Shown: positions 15,068-25,137 of the stretch, piece by piece
How positions within the stretch are numbered: position 1 is the first letter of the stretch
Layout of the letters: every line of letters starts with the position of its first letter
Assembly: GCA_003220935.1 (NCBI GenBank)
Contig: QHTT01000089.1
Span: 1-61,877 of the forward strand
Origin: Gemmatimonadota bacterium
GTDB lineage: Bacteria; Gemmatimonadota; Gemmatimonadetes; Gemmatimonadales; GWC2-71-9
DNA length: 61,877 nt
Direction: 5' to 3'
Made by a program: the position numbers and the translations under genes
Notes under the pieces: generated by a model
Told to the model about the DNA's origin: nothing
The model's database searches: none
What the model saw: only the letters and a program-made list of their open reading frames with translations

Positions 15068-16384
15068 TCACAGTCGCCCGCGGCGCTTGAGCTCCAGGTA
15101 CTTCGCCACCACCGCCTGCGCCGCCCGTGCGGGCGGGACGTCCAGCACCAGTACGCCGCCGCGCCGCATGCGGCTGAGCGCCTCTTCGCGGGCGTGCAAC
15201 AGCTCCTCCGCCGCCGCCTTGCGAAACGCATCGCGCGTCGCCTCCGGCCGAAGCGCCGCTACGCCGTCGAGCTCCGGATTCCGGAGCGTGACCGCGAGCG
15301 GCAGGTGGCGCGGCCGCAAGCTCGCCACGTTCGCGACCAGGGCGTCCGACGCGAGCCGGTCGATGACGTCCGTGAACAGTACCGTCAGTGCCCGCTTGCG
15401 ATTGCGCGCGGCGAGGTAACGAAACGCCCCCGGATAGTCGGGCTCGACGAGCTTCGGCTCGACCGCCGCCAGCACGTCGAGCACGCGTTTCAGGCCGAGC
15501 CGGCCGCGCTGCGGCGCCACGAAATGCTGCACCCCGTCCGCGAATGCCATGACGCCGACGTTGTCGTCGTGCTGGGCAGCCACGTACGCGAGCTCGAGCG
15601 CGGCCTGCACCACGTAGTCGAGGCGGGACACACCGGCGATCTCGGCGGTCAAGAGCCGGCCGGTATCGAGCACCAGCAGCACCTGCTGCCGCCGCTCCGC
15701 CTCGTATTGCCGCGTGATGACCTTGCGGCGCTTGGCGGTCGCCTTCCAATCGATGTGCCGCAGATCGTCGCCCGGTACCCACTCGCGCAGGGATTCGAAC
15801 AGCCGCCCCTCGCCGAGCTGACGGATCGGAGTCACGCCCTGGTGGCGGCGCGCCGCCTCGGCCACGGACGCCCGCAGCCGGACGGTGACGAGCGGCGGGT
15901 AGACGGCGGCGTCCCACGGGAGCGCCTGCGTAGAGCGGCGCCGCCCCAGTCCGAGCGGCCCCGTGGAGTCCACGACGAACGCCCCTGCTCGCTCGCGTCC
16001 CCGCCGCACCGGGACGACGGCAACCGTCTCGCGCACCTCGCCCCGCGGCGGAACCGTGATCTCGCGCGGCGGCTGCGTGCCGCCGAGCACCTCGGGGCGA
16101 ACCTCGCGCAGGCGCAGACGCGCCGGACGGCGCTTCCGGTTGCCCCAGCGGTAGCTCACCTCACTGCGGCGCCCGACGGAGAAAGCGGGCGGCGCTTCCC
16201 GAGTGACGGTGATGCCCCGCTCTCCCAGGGGGCTGGCGTGCCGCGCGTCGAGCCACACCGCGGCGAGCAGCGCCACGTCAGCGAGCAACATCGCGTCGAG
16301 CGCCCATGGCACCCTCAGGCCCAGCACCCCACCCGCTGCCAGGGCCGCGCCCACCCACAGCGCGCGCCGGGTGCAGAGGATCAC
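15068..16384 (-). CDS. DUF58 domain protein
   Basis: This 438-aa protein has two N-terminal membrane helices (WVGAALAAGGVLGLRVP; AMLLADVALLAAVWL), a beta-rich linker and the DUF58 core: LREWVPGDDLRHIDWKATAK followed by a von Willebrand A-like fold (QVLLVLDTGRLL). DUF58 proteins are standard partners of MoxR ATPases in bacterial membrane-associated complexes. The GTG at 16384 overlaps the moxR stop (GTGA), so the two are made together. The actual process served by this module is not known. Confidence 0.9.
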   Translation of the reverse strand: MILCTRRALWVGAALAAGGVLGLRVPWALDAMLLADVALLAAVWLDARHASPLGERGITVTREAPPAFSVGRRSEVSYRWGNRKRRPARLRLREVRPEVLGGTQPPREITVPPRGEVRETVAVVPVRRGRERAGAFVVDSTGPLGLGRRRSTQALPWDAAVYPPLVTVRLRASVAEAARRHQGVTPIRQLGEGRLFESLREWVPGDDLRHIDWKATAKRRKVITRQYEAERRQQVLLVLDTGRLLTAEIAGVSRLDYVVQAALELAYVAAQHDDNVGVMAFADGVQHFVAPQRGRLGLKRVLDVLAAVEPKLVEPDYPGAFRYLAARNRKRALTVLFTDVIDRLASDALVANVASLRPRHLPLAVTLRNPELDGVAALRPEATRDAFRKAAAEELLHAREEALSRMRRGGVLVLDVPPARAAQAVVAKYLELKRRGRL

Positions 16385-17337
16385 GCGGTCGGCACCTCGG
16401 TCTTGTCGAGGATCGCCTTGAGTGCCGCGTCCGCGGTCACGCCTTCGAGCTCGAGCTCCGGCGCCACGCTCACGCGGTGGCGCAGCACCGCCGACGCGAG
16501 CGCCTTCACGTCGTCCGGGATCACATAGTCGCGCCCGTCGAGCAGCGCGGCGGCCCGGGCCGCCTTGAGCAGGGAGACCCCGGCGCGTGGGCTCGCGCCC
16601 AGCGTGAGTGACGCGGCGTCGCGTGTCGCCCGGACGATCGACGTGATATAGGCGGTGATCTGGGCCTCGACGCGCACCGCCTCGACGCTCTGGCGCAGCC
16701 GCTCGAGCCCACCCGAGTCCGTGACGGGCTGCACGCCGTAGGTGGCAGGTCGATCCGCCTCGAAGCCCGCGACGTAGCGCGTGAGGATCCCCTGCTCGTC
16801 CGCCGAGCTGGGGTAGTCCACGATCACCTTCACCATGAACCGGTCCAGCTCGGCTTCGGGGAGTGGGTACGTGCCCTCGAACTCGATCGGGTTCTGGGTC
16901 GCGAACACCGTGAACACCGCCGAGAGCGGGTGGCTCACGCCGTCGACGGTGACGGTGCGTTCCTGCATCGCCTCGAGCAGCGCGGCCTGCGTCTTGGCCG
17001 GTGCGCGGTTGATCTCGTCGGCGAGCACCAAGTCGGCGAAGATCGGGCCGGGCCGGAACGTGAACTCATGCGAGCCGGTGAGGATCGATACGCCGGTGAT
17101 GTCGGCCGGCATCAAGTCGGGGGTGAACTGGAGCCGCTGGAACTTGACGTCGAGCGCGAGCGCGAGGGTGCGCACGAGCAGCGTCTTGGCGGTCCCGGGC
17201 ACTCCCTCGAGCAGCACATGGCCGCGCGCCAGCAGGCACACCAGCACATCGCGCGTGGCGGCCTGCTGCCCCAGGATCACCTGCTGCAGCGCGTCTAGGA
17301 TGCGGCGCGCGGCGTCGGCGGACGTAGCTCCTCCCAC
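16381..17337 (-). CDS. MoxR-family AAA+ ATPase
   Basis: Walker A is GVPGTAKTLLVRTLA, Walker B is LVLADEINRAPAKTQAALLE, and sensor and lid regions follow (FATQNPIEFEGTYPLPEAEL; SPRAGVSLLKAARAAALL). At 318 aa it is full length. MoxR proteins act as chaperone-like ATPases that activate or assemble partner proteins, usually the DUF58/VWA protein encoded beside them. The GTG at 17337 lies 43 bp inside the upstream DUF4350 gene; no better start occurs downstream. Confidence 0.93.
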   Translation of the reverse strand: MGGATSADAARRILDALQQVILGQQAATRDVLVCLLARGHVLLEGVPGTAKTLLVRTLALALDVKFQRLQFTPDLMPADITGVSILTGSHEFTFRPGPIFADLVLADEINRAPAKTQAALLEAMQERTVTVDGVSHPLSAVFTVFATQNPIEFEGTYPLPEAELDRFMVKVIVDYPSSADEQGILTRYVAGFEADRPATYGVQPVTDSGGLERLRQSVEAVRVEAQITAYITSIVRATRDAASLTLGASPRAGVSLLKAARAAALLDGRDYVIPDDVKALASAVLRHRVSVAPELELEGVTADAALKAILDKTEVPTA

Positions 17338-18545
17338 ACATCCTCCGCGGCTTGGGCGGCTGCGAGCGCCCGCTCAGGGCCGCCGGGTTGGGTGATGAGC
17401 CGTTGCAGCCGGCGCACGGCGTCTCGTCCCGCCGCGCTGGGCAGCGCGAGTTCGAGCGCCGCGAGCCAGGACCGCTGTTCGTCGGGGCGCAGCGCTCCCG
17501 TGCGGCCGAGCCGGCGGCGCAGCCCGGACACGGTGAGCGCCACTGCGGTGTCGACGCCCGCGGCGCTCTCGAGCCCTGCGGCCAGCGCCTCCAGGTGCTC
17601 GAGGGGCGACCGGCGGCGGGTCGCGACGGCCCGGCGGGGCGGGCCGAACCGCACCGCCGTCACCGCGAGCCCCGCCAGAAGCACGGCGACGAGCTGGAGG
17701 ATCGCCCAGCCGCCCGGCGTTCCCGCGAGCCAGCCGAGCAGCACCGCCGCCATCGATCGTCCCCGCCCGAACCCCTGATGGTATTCGTCCCACACCACGC
17801 TCCCCCGCCGCGCCGGCGTCAGCAGCGGAGCCACGAAGTACGGCACGTCGGTCGACCGCCAGACGCGGTTGCGGAAATACCCCGGGTCGGCGACGAGTGT
17901 CACGCTGCCTCCCCCCTGATAGTGGAGCCGCAGCACCGCCGGGCGCCCATCGGTCAGGTGCAGCAGGGTGTCCTCCGCAGGCGCCGGAACGGTCTCGCAC
18001 TCGCCTTCCTCCAGCTGCCCGGCCCGCACCCGCAGACGCGACTCGGCCGCCCCGTCATCCCGCCGTGGCTTGAGAAAGTCGGCGACCGGGGGCAGGGTAA
18101 GCGAGCGCGACGGCGCAATGACGCGAAAGCTGTCGCGCGGGAAGAACACCTCCTCGTTGTTCGTACGCCAACCCACGCACCGCGTGATGCCCCCACCCGA
18201 GCCGGCGACTACCACGCGGCCGCCCGAGCGAACGAACCGCATCACCTGCGCCAACTCGGCCGGGTAGAGGCCGCGCGGTGGATCGAGCACCAGCAGCACC
18301 GCAGGCGGGGCCCGGTGCGTCGTGTCACGGGCGAAATCAAAGAGCGCCGAGCGCCGCCGCTCGACCGGGACCCGGAGCCGCGCCAGCACATCGTACACGG
18401 CGCGACTGCCTTGCGGGCCGGAGACCAGGGAGGAGGTGCGGAAATCGAGCGGCGGCGCGCTGGCACCGCGACTCCCGGCGACGAAGGCCACGGCCACCGC
18501 CAAGGCGAGCGCGAGCGCGAGCCCTAGCTCAAGCCGTCGCGACAT
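17295..18545 (-). CDS. DUF4350 domain protein
   Basis: An N-terminal helix (LGLALALALAVAVAFVAG) anchors the protein. A flavodoxin-like DUF4350 domain follows (RTSSLVSGPQGSRAVYDVLA; VLLVLDPPRGLYPAEL; MRFVRSGGRVVVAGSGGG). A second helix (ILQLVAVLLAGLAVTAVRFG) and a cytoplasmic helical tail complete it. DUF4350 is commonly found next to MoxR/DUF58/DUF4129 genes. Its start overlaps the end of the DUF4129 gene by 17 bp and its end overlaps moxR by 43 bp. It probably forms part of the same membrane complex; its activity is unknown. Confidence 0.87.
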   Translation of the reverse strand: MSRRLELGLALALALAVAVAFVAGSRGASAPPLDFRTSSLVSGPQGSRAVYDVLARLRVPVERRRSALFDFARDTTHRAPPAVLLVLDPPRGLYPAELAQVMRFVRSGGRVVVAGSGGGITRCVGWRTNNEEVFFPRDSFRVIAPSRSLTLPPVADFLKPRRDDGAAESRLRVRAGQLEEGECETVPAPAEDTLLHLTDGRPAVLRLHYQGGGSVTLVADPGYFRNRVWRSTDVPYFVAPLLTPARRGSVVWDEYHQGFGRGRSMAAVLLGWLAGTPGGWAILQLVAVLLAGLAVTAVRFGPPRRAVATRRRSPLEHLEALAAGLESAAGVDTAVALTVSGLRRRLGRTGALRPDEQRSWLAALELALPSAAGRDAVRRLQRLITQPGGPERALAAAQAAEDVWEELRPPTPRAAS

Positions 18546-19155
18546 GCCGGAAGACCGTCTCGGCCGCGACCCCGAACTCGCGGTAGACGTTCGCGTCGCA
18601 GGGGACGGCGCCGAACAGGTGCCGGTACAACCGGGCTACGAGATCGGCCAGCGACGCACGGCCGGACTCGTCCAGCCGGGCCTCGCGGACGTACTCGGCG
18701 GGCGTCTTCGACGGATGAAAGGTGAGCGCATGTCGCCGCTCCAGCTCGAGGATCAGCGCGACGAACCGGTGCGCCAGCGCCTCCGCGTAGCGTCCCGCAC
18801 GGGCCAGTTCGTCAGCGCGCTCGCGGTGCGCCCTGGCATCCTCGAACCGCGGCCCGCCCCCCGCCGGCCGCCCCGATCCGGTCGGGGTGCGTCCCGCCGG
18901 GCGCGCGATGCGCCACAGCACATAGCCGACGTGCAGCACCAAGCCCGCGAGGATCAGGATCAGCACCGCGAGCAGCACCTTGAACCCCGCCGGGTGCGTT
19001 GCGTGCAAGGTCCCGATCCAGTCGAGCAGCCGGTACCACAGCTCGCGCACCCACTCCCCGAAGCTGCGCCGCCCCGCCCAGGCGTACTCCGGCCGCCCGA
19101 ACACGTCGCCCAGCGCGCGCCGCAGCGAGTCGGAGGGCGGCACCGCTTGCAGCAC
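18529..19155 (-). CDS. DUF4129 domain protein
   Basis: The GTG at 19155 has GGAG about 10 nt upstream. The 208-aa protein has a periplasmic N-terminus with SFGEWVRELWYRLLDWIG, one transmembrane helix (VLLAVLILILAGLVLHVGYV) and a helical DUF4129 domain (HRERADELARAGRYAEALAH; HPSKTPAEYVREAR). This arrangement is usual for DUF4129 proteins of MoxR clusters. It starts 17 nt after the upstream integral membrane protein gene and overlaps the DUF4350 gene, so all five genes 15068-20018 are one operon. Confidence 0.85.
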   Translation of the reverse strand: MLQAVPPSDSLRRALGDVFGRPEYAWAGRRSFGEWVRELWYRLLDWIGTLHATHPAGFKVLLAVLILILAGLVLHVGYVLWRIARPAGRTPTGSGRPAGGGPRFEDARAHRERADELARAGRYAEALAHRFVALILELERRHALTFHPSKTPAEYVREARLDESGRASLADLVARLYRHLFGAVPCDANVYREFGVAAETVFRHVATA

Positions 19156-19172
19156 CGCGCCGGGCTCTCCGG

Positions 19173-20018
19173 TCAGATGATCCCCAGACGCTGACCCAGG
19201 ACCTGCAGGTCGAATGCCTCACGGCGCACGCGCAGGTCGTAGTACATGAGGGTGATCACGGCCGCGAGCACCGGCGCCAACGCGAGCGGCGCGACGAACC
19301 CCACCGCAGTCAGCGCCACTCCCAGCGGCGGCGCCGAGCCCAGGAAAGCGGCCCCGAGCCCGCGGAACACGAGGGACGGAATCAGGTTGGTCAGCAAGAA
19401 CGCCACGACGGCCAGGCCCAATACCTTCAGCTTGAAGCTCCGCGTCAGCTCCCAGGAGCGGCCGAACGCGTCGAATGAGCTACCCAGCTCCTCCAGGACG
19501 ACCACGGGGGTCGTCAGGCCGTACCCGCAAGCCACGTAGATGATGAACCAGCAGCCCCCCACGACCAGCGCGACGGTCAACAGCGCACCGGCGCCCCGGA
19601 ACAGCGTCGCGCCGACGCCTGCGACGACGCCGACCCCGAGCGTGATCAGCATGAGCACGATGCCCTTGCCGAATCCCACAGCGGTGAGCGGCCACAGTCT
19701 CGACCAGCCCAGCGACAGCGCATCCCGGAGGCGCGGCTCGCGGCCGAGATACGAGTCGGAGATGACGCGGATCGTACCGGCCGTGAGCACCAAGCTCGCC
19801 ACGTAATAGACGAGGCCGACGGGCACGAGATACAGCAGCGCTCGGACCGGGTTCTGCTGCAGCTCCGCAATCGCGCGCAGCCCGAAGTACACCAGCAGCA
19901 CGAGGGGCACGGATAACGCCGCCATGGCGAGCTTCAGAAACAGCCCGAAGTGCCGGCGGTAGATCATGAGTGACCCGTCGAGGATCTCGCCAAAGTCCAT
20001 GGGCCGGAGGTCGGGCAT
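19173..20018 (-). CDS. multi-pass membrane protein (GDPD membrane-domain-like)
   Basis: This 281-aa protein begins MPDLRPMDFGEILDGSLMIY, typical of the membrane domain seen in glycerophosphodiesterase-type and related YciC-like proteins, followed by about six hydrophobic helices. An alternative start is the internal Met of MDFGEILDG. A conserved PVVVLEELGSSFDAFGRSWE stretch between helices 4 and 5 is usual for this group. It has no phosphodiesterase catalytic domain. It heads the DUF4129/DUF4350/MoxR/DUF58 operon and is divergent from the RDD-SpoIIM gene 42 bp away, so both likely share a regulatory region. Confidence 0.8.
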   Translation of the reverse strand: MPDLRPMDFGEILDGSLMIYRRHFGLFLKLAMAALSVPLVLLVYFGLRAIAELQQNPVRALLYLVPVGLVYYVASLVLTAGTIRVISDSYLGREPRLRDALSLGWSRLWPLTAVGFGKGIVLMLITLGVGVVAGVGATLFRGAGALLTVALVVGGCWFIIYVACGYGLTTPVVVLEELGSSFDAFGRSWELTRSFKLKVLGLAVVAFLLTNLIPSLVFRGLGAAFLGSAPPLGVALTAVGFVAPLALAPVLAAVITLMYYDLRVRREAFDLQVLGQRLGII

Positions 20019-20060
20019 CCGCGACTCGCTCCTGTGACGGTGTCGCGATAAGATGAGGAC

Positions 20061-21884
20061 GTGAACGCGCCCGCGCGAGTCCCGGCCTCACCATCAGAGC
20101 TACGCCAGCAGCTCGACATCGAGACCCCAGAGCACGTCGCCGTGCGCCTGGAGCTGGCGGGGGTGGGCTCGCGTGCTGCCGCCGCGCTGGTAGACACAGT
20201 GATCGTGTTCGCGGTGCTGGTGGGGCTCCAGTTCGCCGCCGGCGCGACCGGACTGTGGCACGTCGGGGCAGCGCTCGAGGGCTGGGTGCTGGCGCTGGTG
20301 ATCTTGCTCTCGTTCCTGATGTTTTTCGGCTACTTCGCCGCCTTCGAGGCGCTGAACGGCGGCCGGACGCCCGGCAAGCAGGCACTCGGGATCCGCGTCG
20401 TAATGGAGACCGGCCATGCCGTGACCCCGACGGCTGCCACGGTGCGCAACCTCGTCCGGCTGCTCGACTGCTACTTCCCCCTGGTGCCGCTCCTGCCGGG
20501 GCTGGTGATGGTCTTTCTGCACCCTCGCAACCAGCGGCTCGGCGACTTGGCGGCGGGGACCGTCGTGGTGCGCGACCGCCCGGTGGACTGGGCCCTCGGG
20601 CCCGCCCCTGCCGCGGCCGAAGAGGCGCTTGAGACGGGGCCACCGGAGCTCACCGACGACGAGTTCCGACTGCTCGACCAGTTCCTGGCACGAGCGGGCC
20701 AGCTCGACCCGGCCCTCCAGGTGCGGATGGCGACGGAGCTCGCCCGTCGTTTCCAAGACCGCATCCCGCGTCGCACCGTGGACGCCGACGCCTATCTCAC
20801 CACGCTTCTCACCGAGGAGCAGCGCAAGCGGCGGAGCCGGTTCGCGACCCGCGTGCAGACCGGCGCGGCTGGACGGACGACCGTGACGGCGGAGCGGTTT
20901 GTGGCCGGGAAACGGGACGCGTGGGCCGCCTTCCATGCTGTCGCCGCGCGCGTAGAGCGCTCGGGAGTCGGCGCCCTCGCGGCGGGGGAGATCCCGGCGT
21001 TCGCCGCGCGCTACCGTGAAGTGACCGCCGATCTCGCCCGGGCCCGGACCTACGGGGTCGAGCGGCGGGTGATCGAGTATCTCGAGCGCGTCGTGAGCGC
21101 GGGCCACAACGCGCTGTACCGAGCACGGGGGCGTCCCCGCGCGCCACTCGCCCGCTACCTGGTGCAGGACTTCCCCGCCGCGGTCGTTCAGTCATGGCGC
21201 CACGTGCTCGCCGCATGCTTGCTCTTTACCGTCCCCGCCGCCGTCGGCTACGGCTTGATCCGCGGCCGGCCGGAGCTCGCCGACGACGTCCTGCCGCCCG
21301 TCATGGTGAGCCGTGCCGAACAGGCGGCGGAGCACGAAGCGCGCGGGATCGGATACGCCCAATCGCCGAACGAGGAGCTCCCGGTCATCGCTTCGGCGAT
21401 CATCAGCAACAACATCGGCGTGGCGTTCTGGGCATTCGTGGGCGGTATGCTGGCGGGGACGCTGACCGCGCTCGTCCTCGTCAGCAACGGGATGAGCCTG
21501 GGCATGGGATTCGGGTTGTTCGTCAATTATCACGCGGGCGCCTACCTGGGGACGTTCGTCGCGGGGCACGGCGTGCTCGAGCTGACGGCGATCTTCATTG
21601 CCGGGGGCGCCGGGTTCCGCCTGGCCGGCGCGCTCGTCGCCCCGGGAGACCTGGCGCGCAAGGACGCGCTCGTGCTGGCGGGCCGGATCGCGGCTCGCAT
21701 GATCGGCGCCGTCGTCTCGCTGCTCGCGCTCGCCGGCACGATCGAGGGGTTGCTCTCGGCGAGCGACGCCCCGGCGGCGCTCAAGTACGCTGTGAGTGCC
21801 GCGACCGTCATCCTGCTGGGGCTTTATCTGTGGAGCGGGTGGACCTATCTGAAACGAACCGAGCCAGCGCCGTCCACCCTTTAG
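20061..21884 (+). CDS. RDD-domain/SpoIIM-domain fusion membrane protein
   Basis: The first 170 residues are an RDD domain (VGSRAAAALVDTVIVFAVLV with the defining Arg/Asp, and RTPGKQALGIRVV, NQRLGDLAAGTVVVRDRP). After a helical cytoplasmic linker (about 190-350) comes a stage II sporulation protein M-like domain with five or six helices (NNIGVAFWAFVGGMLAGTLT; HGVLELTAIFIAGGAGFRLA). SpoIIM-like and RDD proteins are usually separate genes next to MoxR/DUF58 clusters. Here they are one 607-aa protein divergent from such a cluster. Despite the name, no sporulation gene is present. The stop codon lies inside a small palindromic repeat. Confidence 0.9.
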   Translation: MNAPARVPASPSELRQQLDIETPEHVAVRLELAGVGSRAAAALVDTVIVFAVLVGLQFAAGATGLWHVGAALEGWVLALVILLSFLMFFGYFAAFEALNGGRTPGKQALGIRVVMETGHAVTPTAATVRNLVRLLDCYFPLVPLLPGLVMVFLHPRNQRLGDLAAGTVVVRDRPVDWALGPAPAAAEEALETGPPELTDDEFRLLDQFLARAGQLDPALQVRMATELARRFQDRIPRRTVDADAYLTTLLTEEQRKRRSRFATRVQTGAAGRTTVTAERFVAGKRDAWAAFHAVAARVERSGVGALAAGEIPAFAARYREVTADLARARTYGVERRVIEYLERVVSAGHNALYRARGRPRAPLARYLVQDFPAAVVQSWRHVLAACLLFTVPAAVGYGLIRGRPELADDVLPPVMVSRAEQAAEHEARGIGYAQSPNEELPVIASAIISNNIGVAFWAFVGGMLAGTLTALVLVSNGMSLGMGFGLFVNYHAGAYLGTFVAGHGVLELTAIFIAGGAGFRLAGALVAPGDLARKDALVLAGRIAARMIGAVVSLLALAGTIEGLLSASDAPAALKYAVSAATVILLGLYLWSGWTYLKRTEPAPSTL

Positions 21885-21889
21885 GGTGG
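21874..21889. repeat. mini-hairpin CCACCCT-TT-AGGGTGG
   Basis: Perfect 7-bp arms close on TT and contain the TAG stop of the RDD-SpoIIM gene. The hairpin is followed by AAATCCCC. It resembles the hairpins at 34911-35008, one of which is followed by the similar GGAATCCC. It could act as a terminator, but no T tract follows. Confidence 0.5.
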
Positions 21890-22008
21890 AAATCCCCAAA
21901 GGCCATTTGTAATCGGTGGCCACGGCAGCCACGCGTAGCGGACGAAACTCACCCGGCGCGAGTACCACCAGCGCGCCGGCGGGGAGTACCGCGGGCGGTG
22001 CCGCCGGC

Positions 22009-22200
22009 TCACTCGTCCAGAGCTTGCAGGATCTGGCGCATTTTGCGGGCGAGGCTCTCGATCTGCTTCAAGCTCCCGACCGTCTCTGCGTCGAAGCGAT
22101 CAACGTTGAGGAGCAGCAGCTGGGTTTCCGCCAGGATCGCCGCCAGCGGGTTCGCCAGGTCGTGCCGGAGCGTACGCAGCGGGTCACCGGCCTGGGCCAT
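22009..22200 (-). CDS. stand-alone HisKA (phosphoacceptor) domain, 63 aa
   Basis: The ATG at 22200 shares one base with the upstream TGA (TGATG), so translation is coupled. The 63 residues contain a histidine-kinase H box, LRHDLANPLAAILAETQLLL, followed by the second helix of a four-helix-bundle hairpin (KQIESLARKMRQILQALDE). No ATP-binding domain follows; a TCA stop complement lies at 22009. It is therefore a dimerisation/histidine phosphotransfer module alone. It could be phosphorylated by a kinase in trans, like an Hpt protein, or be the relic of a larger kinase. Confidence 0.65.
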   Translation of the reverse strand: MAQAGDPLRTLRHDLANPLAAILAETQLLLLNVDRFDAETVGSLKQIESLARKMRQILQALDE

Positions 22201-22484
22201 CACAGCAAGGAACGGTAGAGATCGCGCAAGTGATGGTCCCGCAGGTCGCGGACCGACTGCCACAGATCCGGCTCCGACGTCGCGCAGAAGATCTCGGCGG
22301 TGGAGCGCTCCGCCTCGGTGTCTGGCGCCCCGAACAGGATGCGGCCGCGCCAGATCCCGTCCTCAGTCCGGCGTACCAGGAGACGTATGGCGATGAGTTG
22401 TCCGTCGAATCGGATGGGGGGAAGGTCGTGAACGACCGCGTCGTTAGAGTCGGGTGCGCTATAGCGTGCCGATTGTGCGGGCAT
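22200..22484 (-). CDS. hypothetical protein coupled to the HisKA module, 94 aa
   Basis: The ATG at 22484 is preceded by AGGG at 7 nt; the longer ORF from 22538 is less likely. The protein reads DLPPIRFDGQLIAIRLLVRR, WRGRILFGAPDTEAERSTAE, LWQSVRDLRDHHLRDLYRSL, with a short beta-rich half and a C-terminal helix. I do not recognise a domain. Its stop overlaps the HisKA gene start, which suggests the two products interact. It might be a sensory or regulatory subunit; that is inference. Confidence 0.55.
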   Translation of the reverse strand: MPAQSARYSAPDSNDAVVHDLPPIRFDGQLIAIRLLVRRTEDGIWRGRILFGAPDTEAERSTAEIFCATSEPDLWQSVRDLRDHHLRDLYRSLL

Positions 22485-22568
22485 GCGTCGCCCTAGGGCT
22501 GGTTTGTCCAAAGATATAAGCCGGCGATACTTACGCAATACGGAAACACGGGTGAAAGGCCGGCGAAG

Positions 22569-22609
22569 GGCCGGGGAAGGGGGAAGGGGCCCCTCACCCT
22601 TCCCCGGCC
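22569..22609 (-). terminator. strong hairpin downstream of the M50 protease gene
   Basis: Perfect 13-bp arms (GGCCGGGGAAGGG and CCCTTCCCCGGCC) enclose a 15-nt loop that itself contains GGGGCCCC. It lies 25 bp after the stop of the minus-strand gene ending at 22634. On that strand it is followed by a short TTT run, so intrinsic termination is plausible. Confidence 0.6.
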
Positions 22610-22633
22610 GTTCACGGGCTTTTCACCGGCTTT

Positions 22634-23746
22634 TTACAGTCGAAATGGTATCGGCGTGAACGTGACGAGGAACAGGATCAGCCCAATCCACGCGAGCAGG
22701 GTCCGCGACCGTGGCAGCGGCCGCTGTCCGTCGAGCACCGGCGGATGGCCGAGGCGGCCGCGCGACAGTACCAGCACGAGCGCTCCCCAGAGCAGCCAGC
22801 CCCTCCAGTAGACGCCGAGCGCCACGATCAGCGCCCAGAAGCCTATGGCGACTCGGGCGTGCCAGCGCGGCAGCGCCCCGAACAGGATGTGCCCGCCGTC
22901 GAGCTGGGAGATGGGCAGGAGGTTGAGCATCGTGACGAACACGCCGAGCCAGCCCGCGAACGCGACCGGATGAAGCACGATGGCCGGCGTTGACCCGCTC
23001 ACGAGGTGACGCAGCGCGAGCGTGAGGATCGAGTCGCCGAGCACGGCGTAGCTGTCATCGAGCCCCAGCAGCATCCCGCTCGGCGACGCGCGAGCGGTCG
23101 GCGCATGACTCATCGCCAGCCCGATCGCGAGCACCGGCAGCGCCACCACGAGCCCTGCAATCGGCCCGGCGATGCCCACGTCGAGCAGCTGACGCCGGTC
23201 CGACACGACGGTGCGCAGCCGGATGAACGCCCCCATCGTGCCGATGGACCACGGGACGACCGGGGCGGGAATGAAGTAGGGCGGCGACACATCGAGCCGA
23301 TAGCGCCGTGCCGTGAGGTAATGGCCCAGCTCGTGACACAGCAGGATGGTGAGGAGCGGCGCGGCGAAGGAGAGCCCGGTTGCCCAGGCGTGGACGAAGT
23401 CCGCCGGGAAGGGGTACGTGCCGAGCACGAGCGCCAGCGGATTCGGGTCGAACGGGATGGCGCCCTTGAGCACGGCGCCCACGAACGTGGTGGTAAAGAG
23501 CGTCGCCGCGAAGAGCAGCAGGTGCAGCGCCCACGCCTCGCGGTGTCGACGCCCGAGCGGGCGCGTCAGCACCAAGTGGCGTCCGTCCGGCTCGTCGGAC
23601 CAATAGGAGGTGCCGGGCCAGCGTTCCAGCGCCGCGGCCAGCGCTGGGGAGGGCCCGGCATGCGCCGGATGTACAAGCGCGTCAATCACTTCCCGGTCCG
23701 GGAGCGCTGCCGTCCGCCAGGCGAGCAGGAACTCGCTCAGGTCCAT
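22634..23746 (-). CDS. M50 family site-2-type metalloprotease
   Basis: This 370-aa integral membrane protein carries the zinc motif HELGHYLTARRY within a helix and the second active-site motif NLLPISQLDGGHI near the C-terminus, in the order expected for site-2 proteases. About six to eight hydrophobic segments are visible. Such enzymes cut substrates within the membrane, for example anti-sigma factors, or are housekeeping relatives of this group. No PDZ domain is apparent. It starts with ATG at 23746, divergent from rho. Confidence 0.88.
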   Translation of the reverse strand: MDLSEFLLAWRTAALPDREVIDALVHPAHAGPSPALAAALERWPGTSYWSDEPDGRHLVLTRPLGRRHREAWALHLLLFAATLFTTTFVGAVLKGAIPFDPNPLALVLGTYPFPADFVHAWATGLSFAAPLLTILLCHELGHYLTARRYRLDVSPPYFIPAPVVPWSIGTMGAFIRLRTVVSDRRQLLDVGIAGPIAGLVVALPVLAIGLAMSHAPTARASPSGMLLGLDDSYAVLGDSILTLALRHLVSGSTPAIVLHPVAFAGWLGVFVTMLNLLPISQLDGGHILFGALPRWHARVAIGFWALIVALGVYWRGWLLWGALVLVLSRGRLGHPPVLDGQRPLPRSRTLLAWIGLILFLVTFTPIPFRL

Positions 23747-23754
23747 AGACGTAC

Positions 23755-23783
23755 TTGACGGCGGGTGCGCCGCGGCCTAGTAT
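23755..23783 (+). promoter_or_regulatory. sigma-70-type promoter of rho
   Basis: TTGACG (23755-23760) and TAGTAT (23778-23783) are separated by exactly 17 bp. Transcription would begin near 23790, leaving a leader of about 94 nt before the rho GTG at 23884. Long rho leaders are often used for autoregulation. Confidence 0.6.
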
Positions 23784-23883
23784 AGATTTGCACTCCTTCG
23801 AACTCCCAAAGAACCCATTTTCAACCGGTTACTCCCCCATCCCCGGGGTACGCCCGCCGTAGCACACACGGAGCAGAGCACAC

Positions 23884-25133
<1,250 letters not shown>

Positions 25134-25137
<4 letters not shown>

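Noticed and set aside
15035..16528. 497-codon plus-strand ORF
   Set aside because: It is antisense to the DUF58 and MoxR genes, both well supported; the translation is Arg/His-rich without domains.
20061..21884. sporulation locus, from the SpoIIM domain
   Set aside because: SpoIIM-like domains occur widely in non-sporulating bacteria with MoxR modules, and no other sporulation gene is present.
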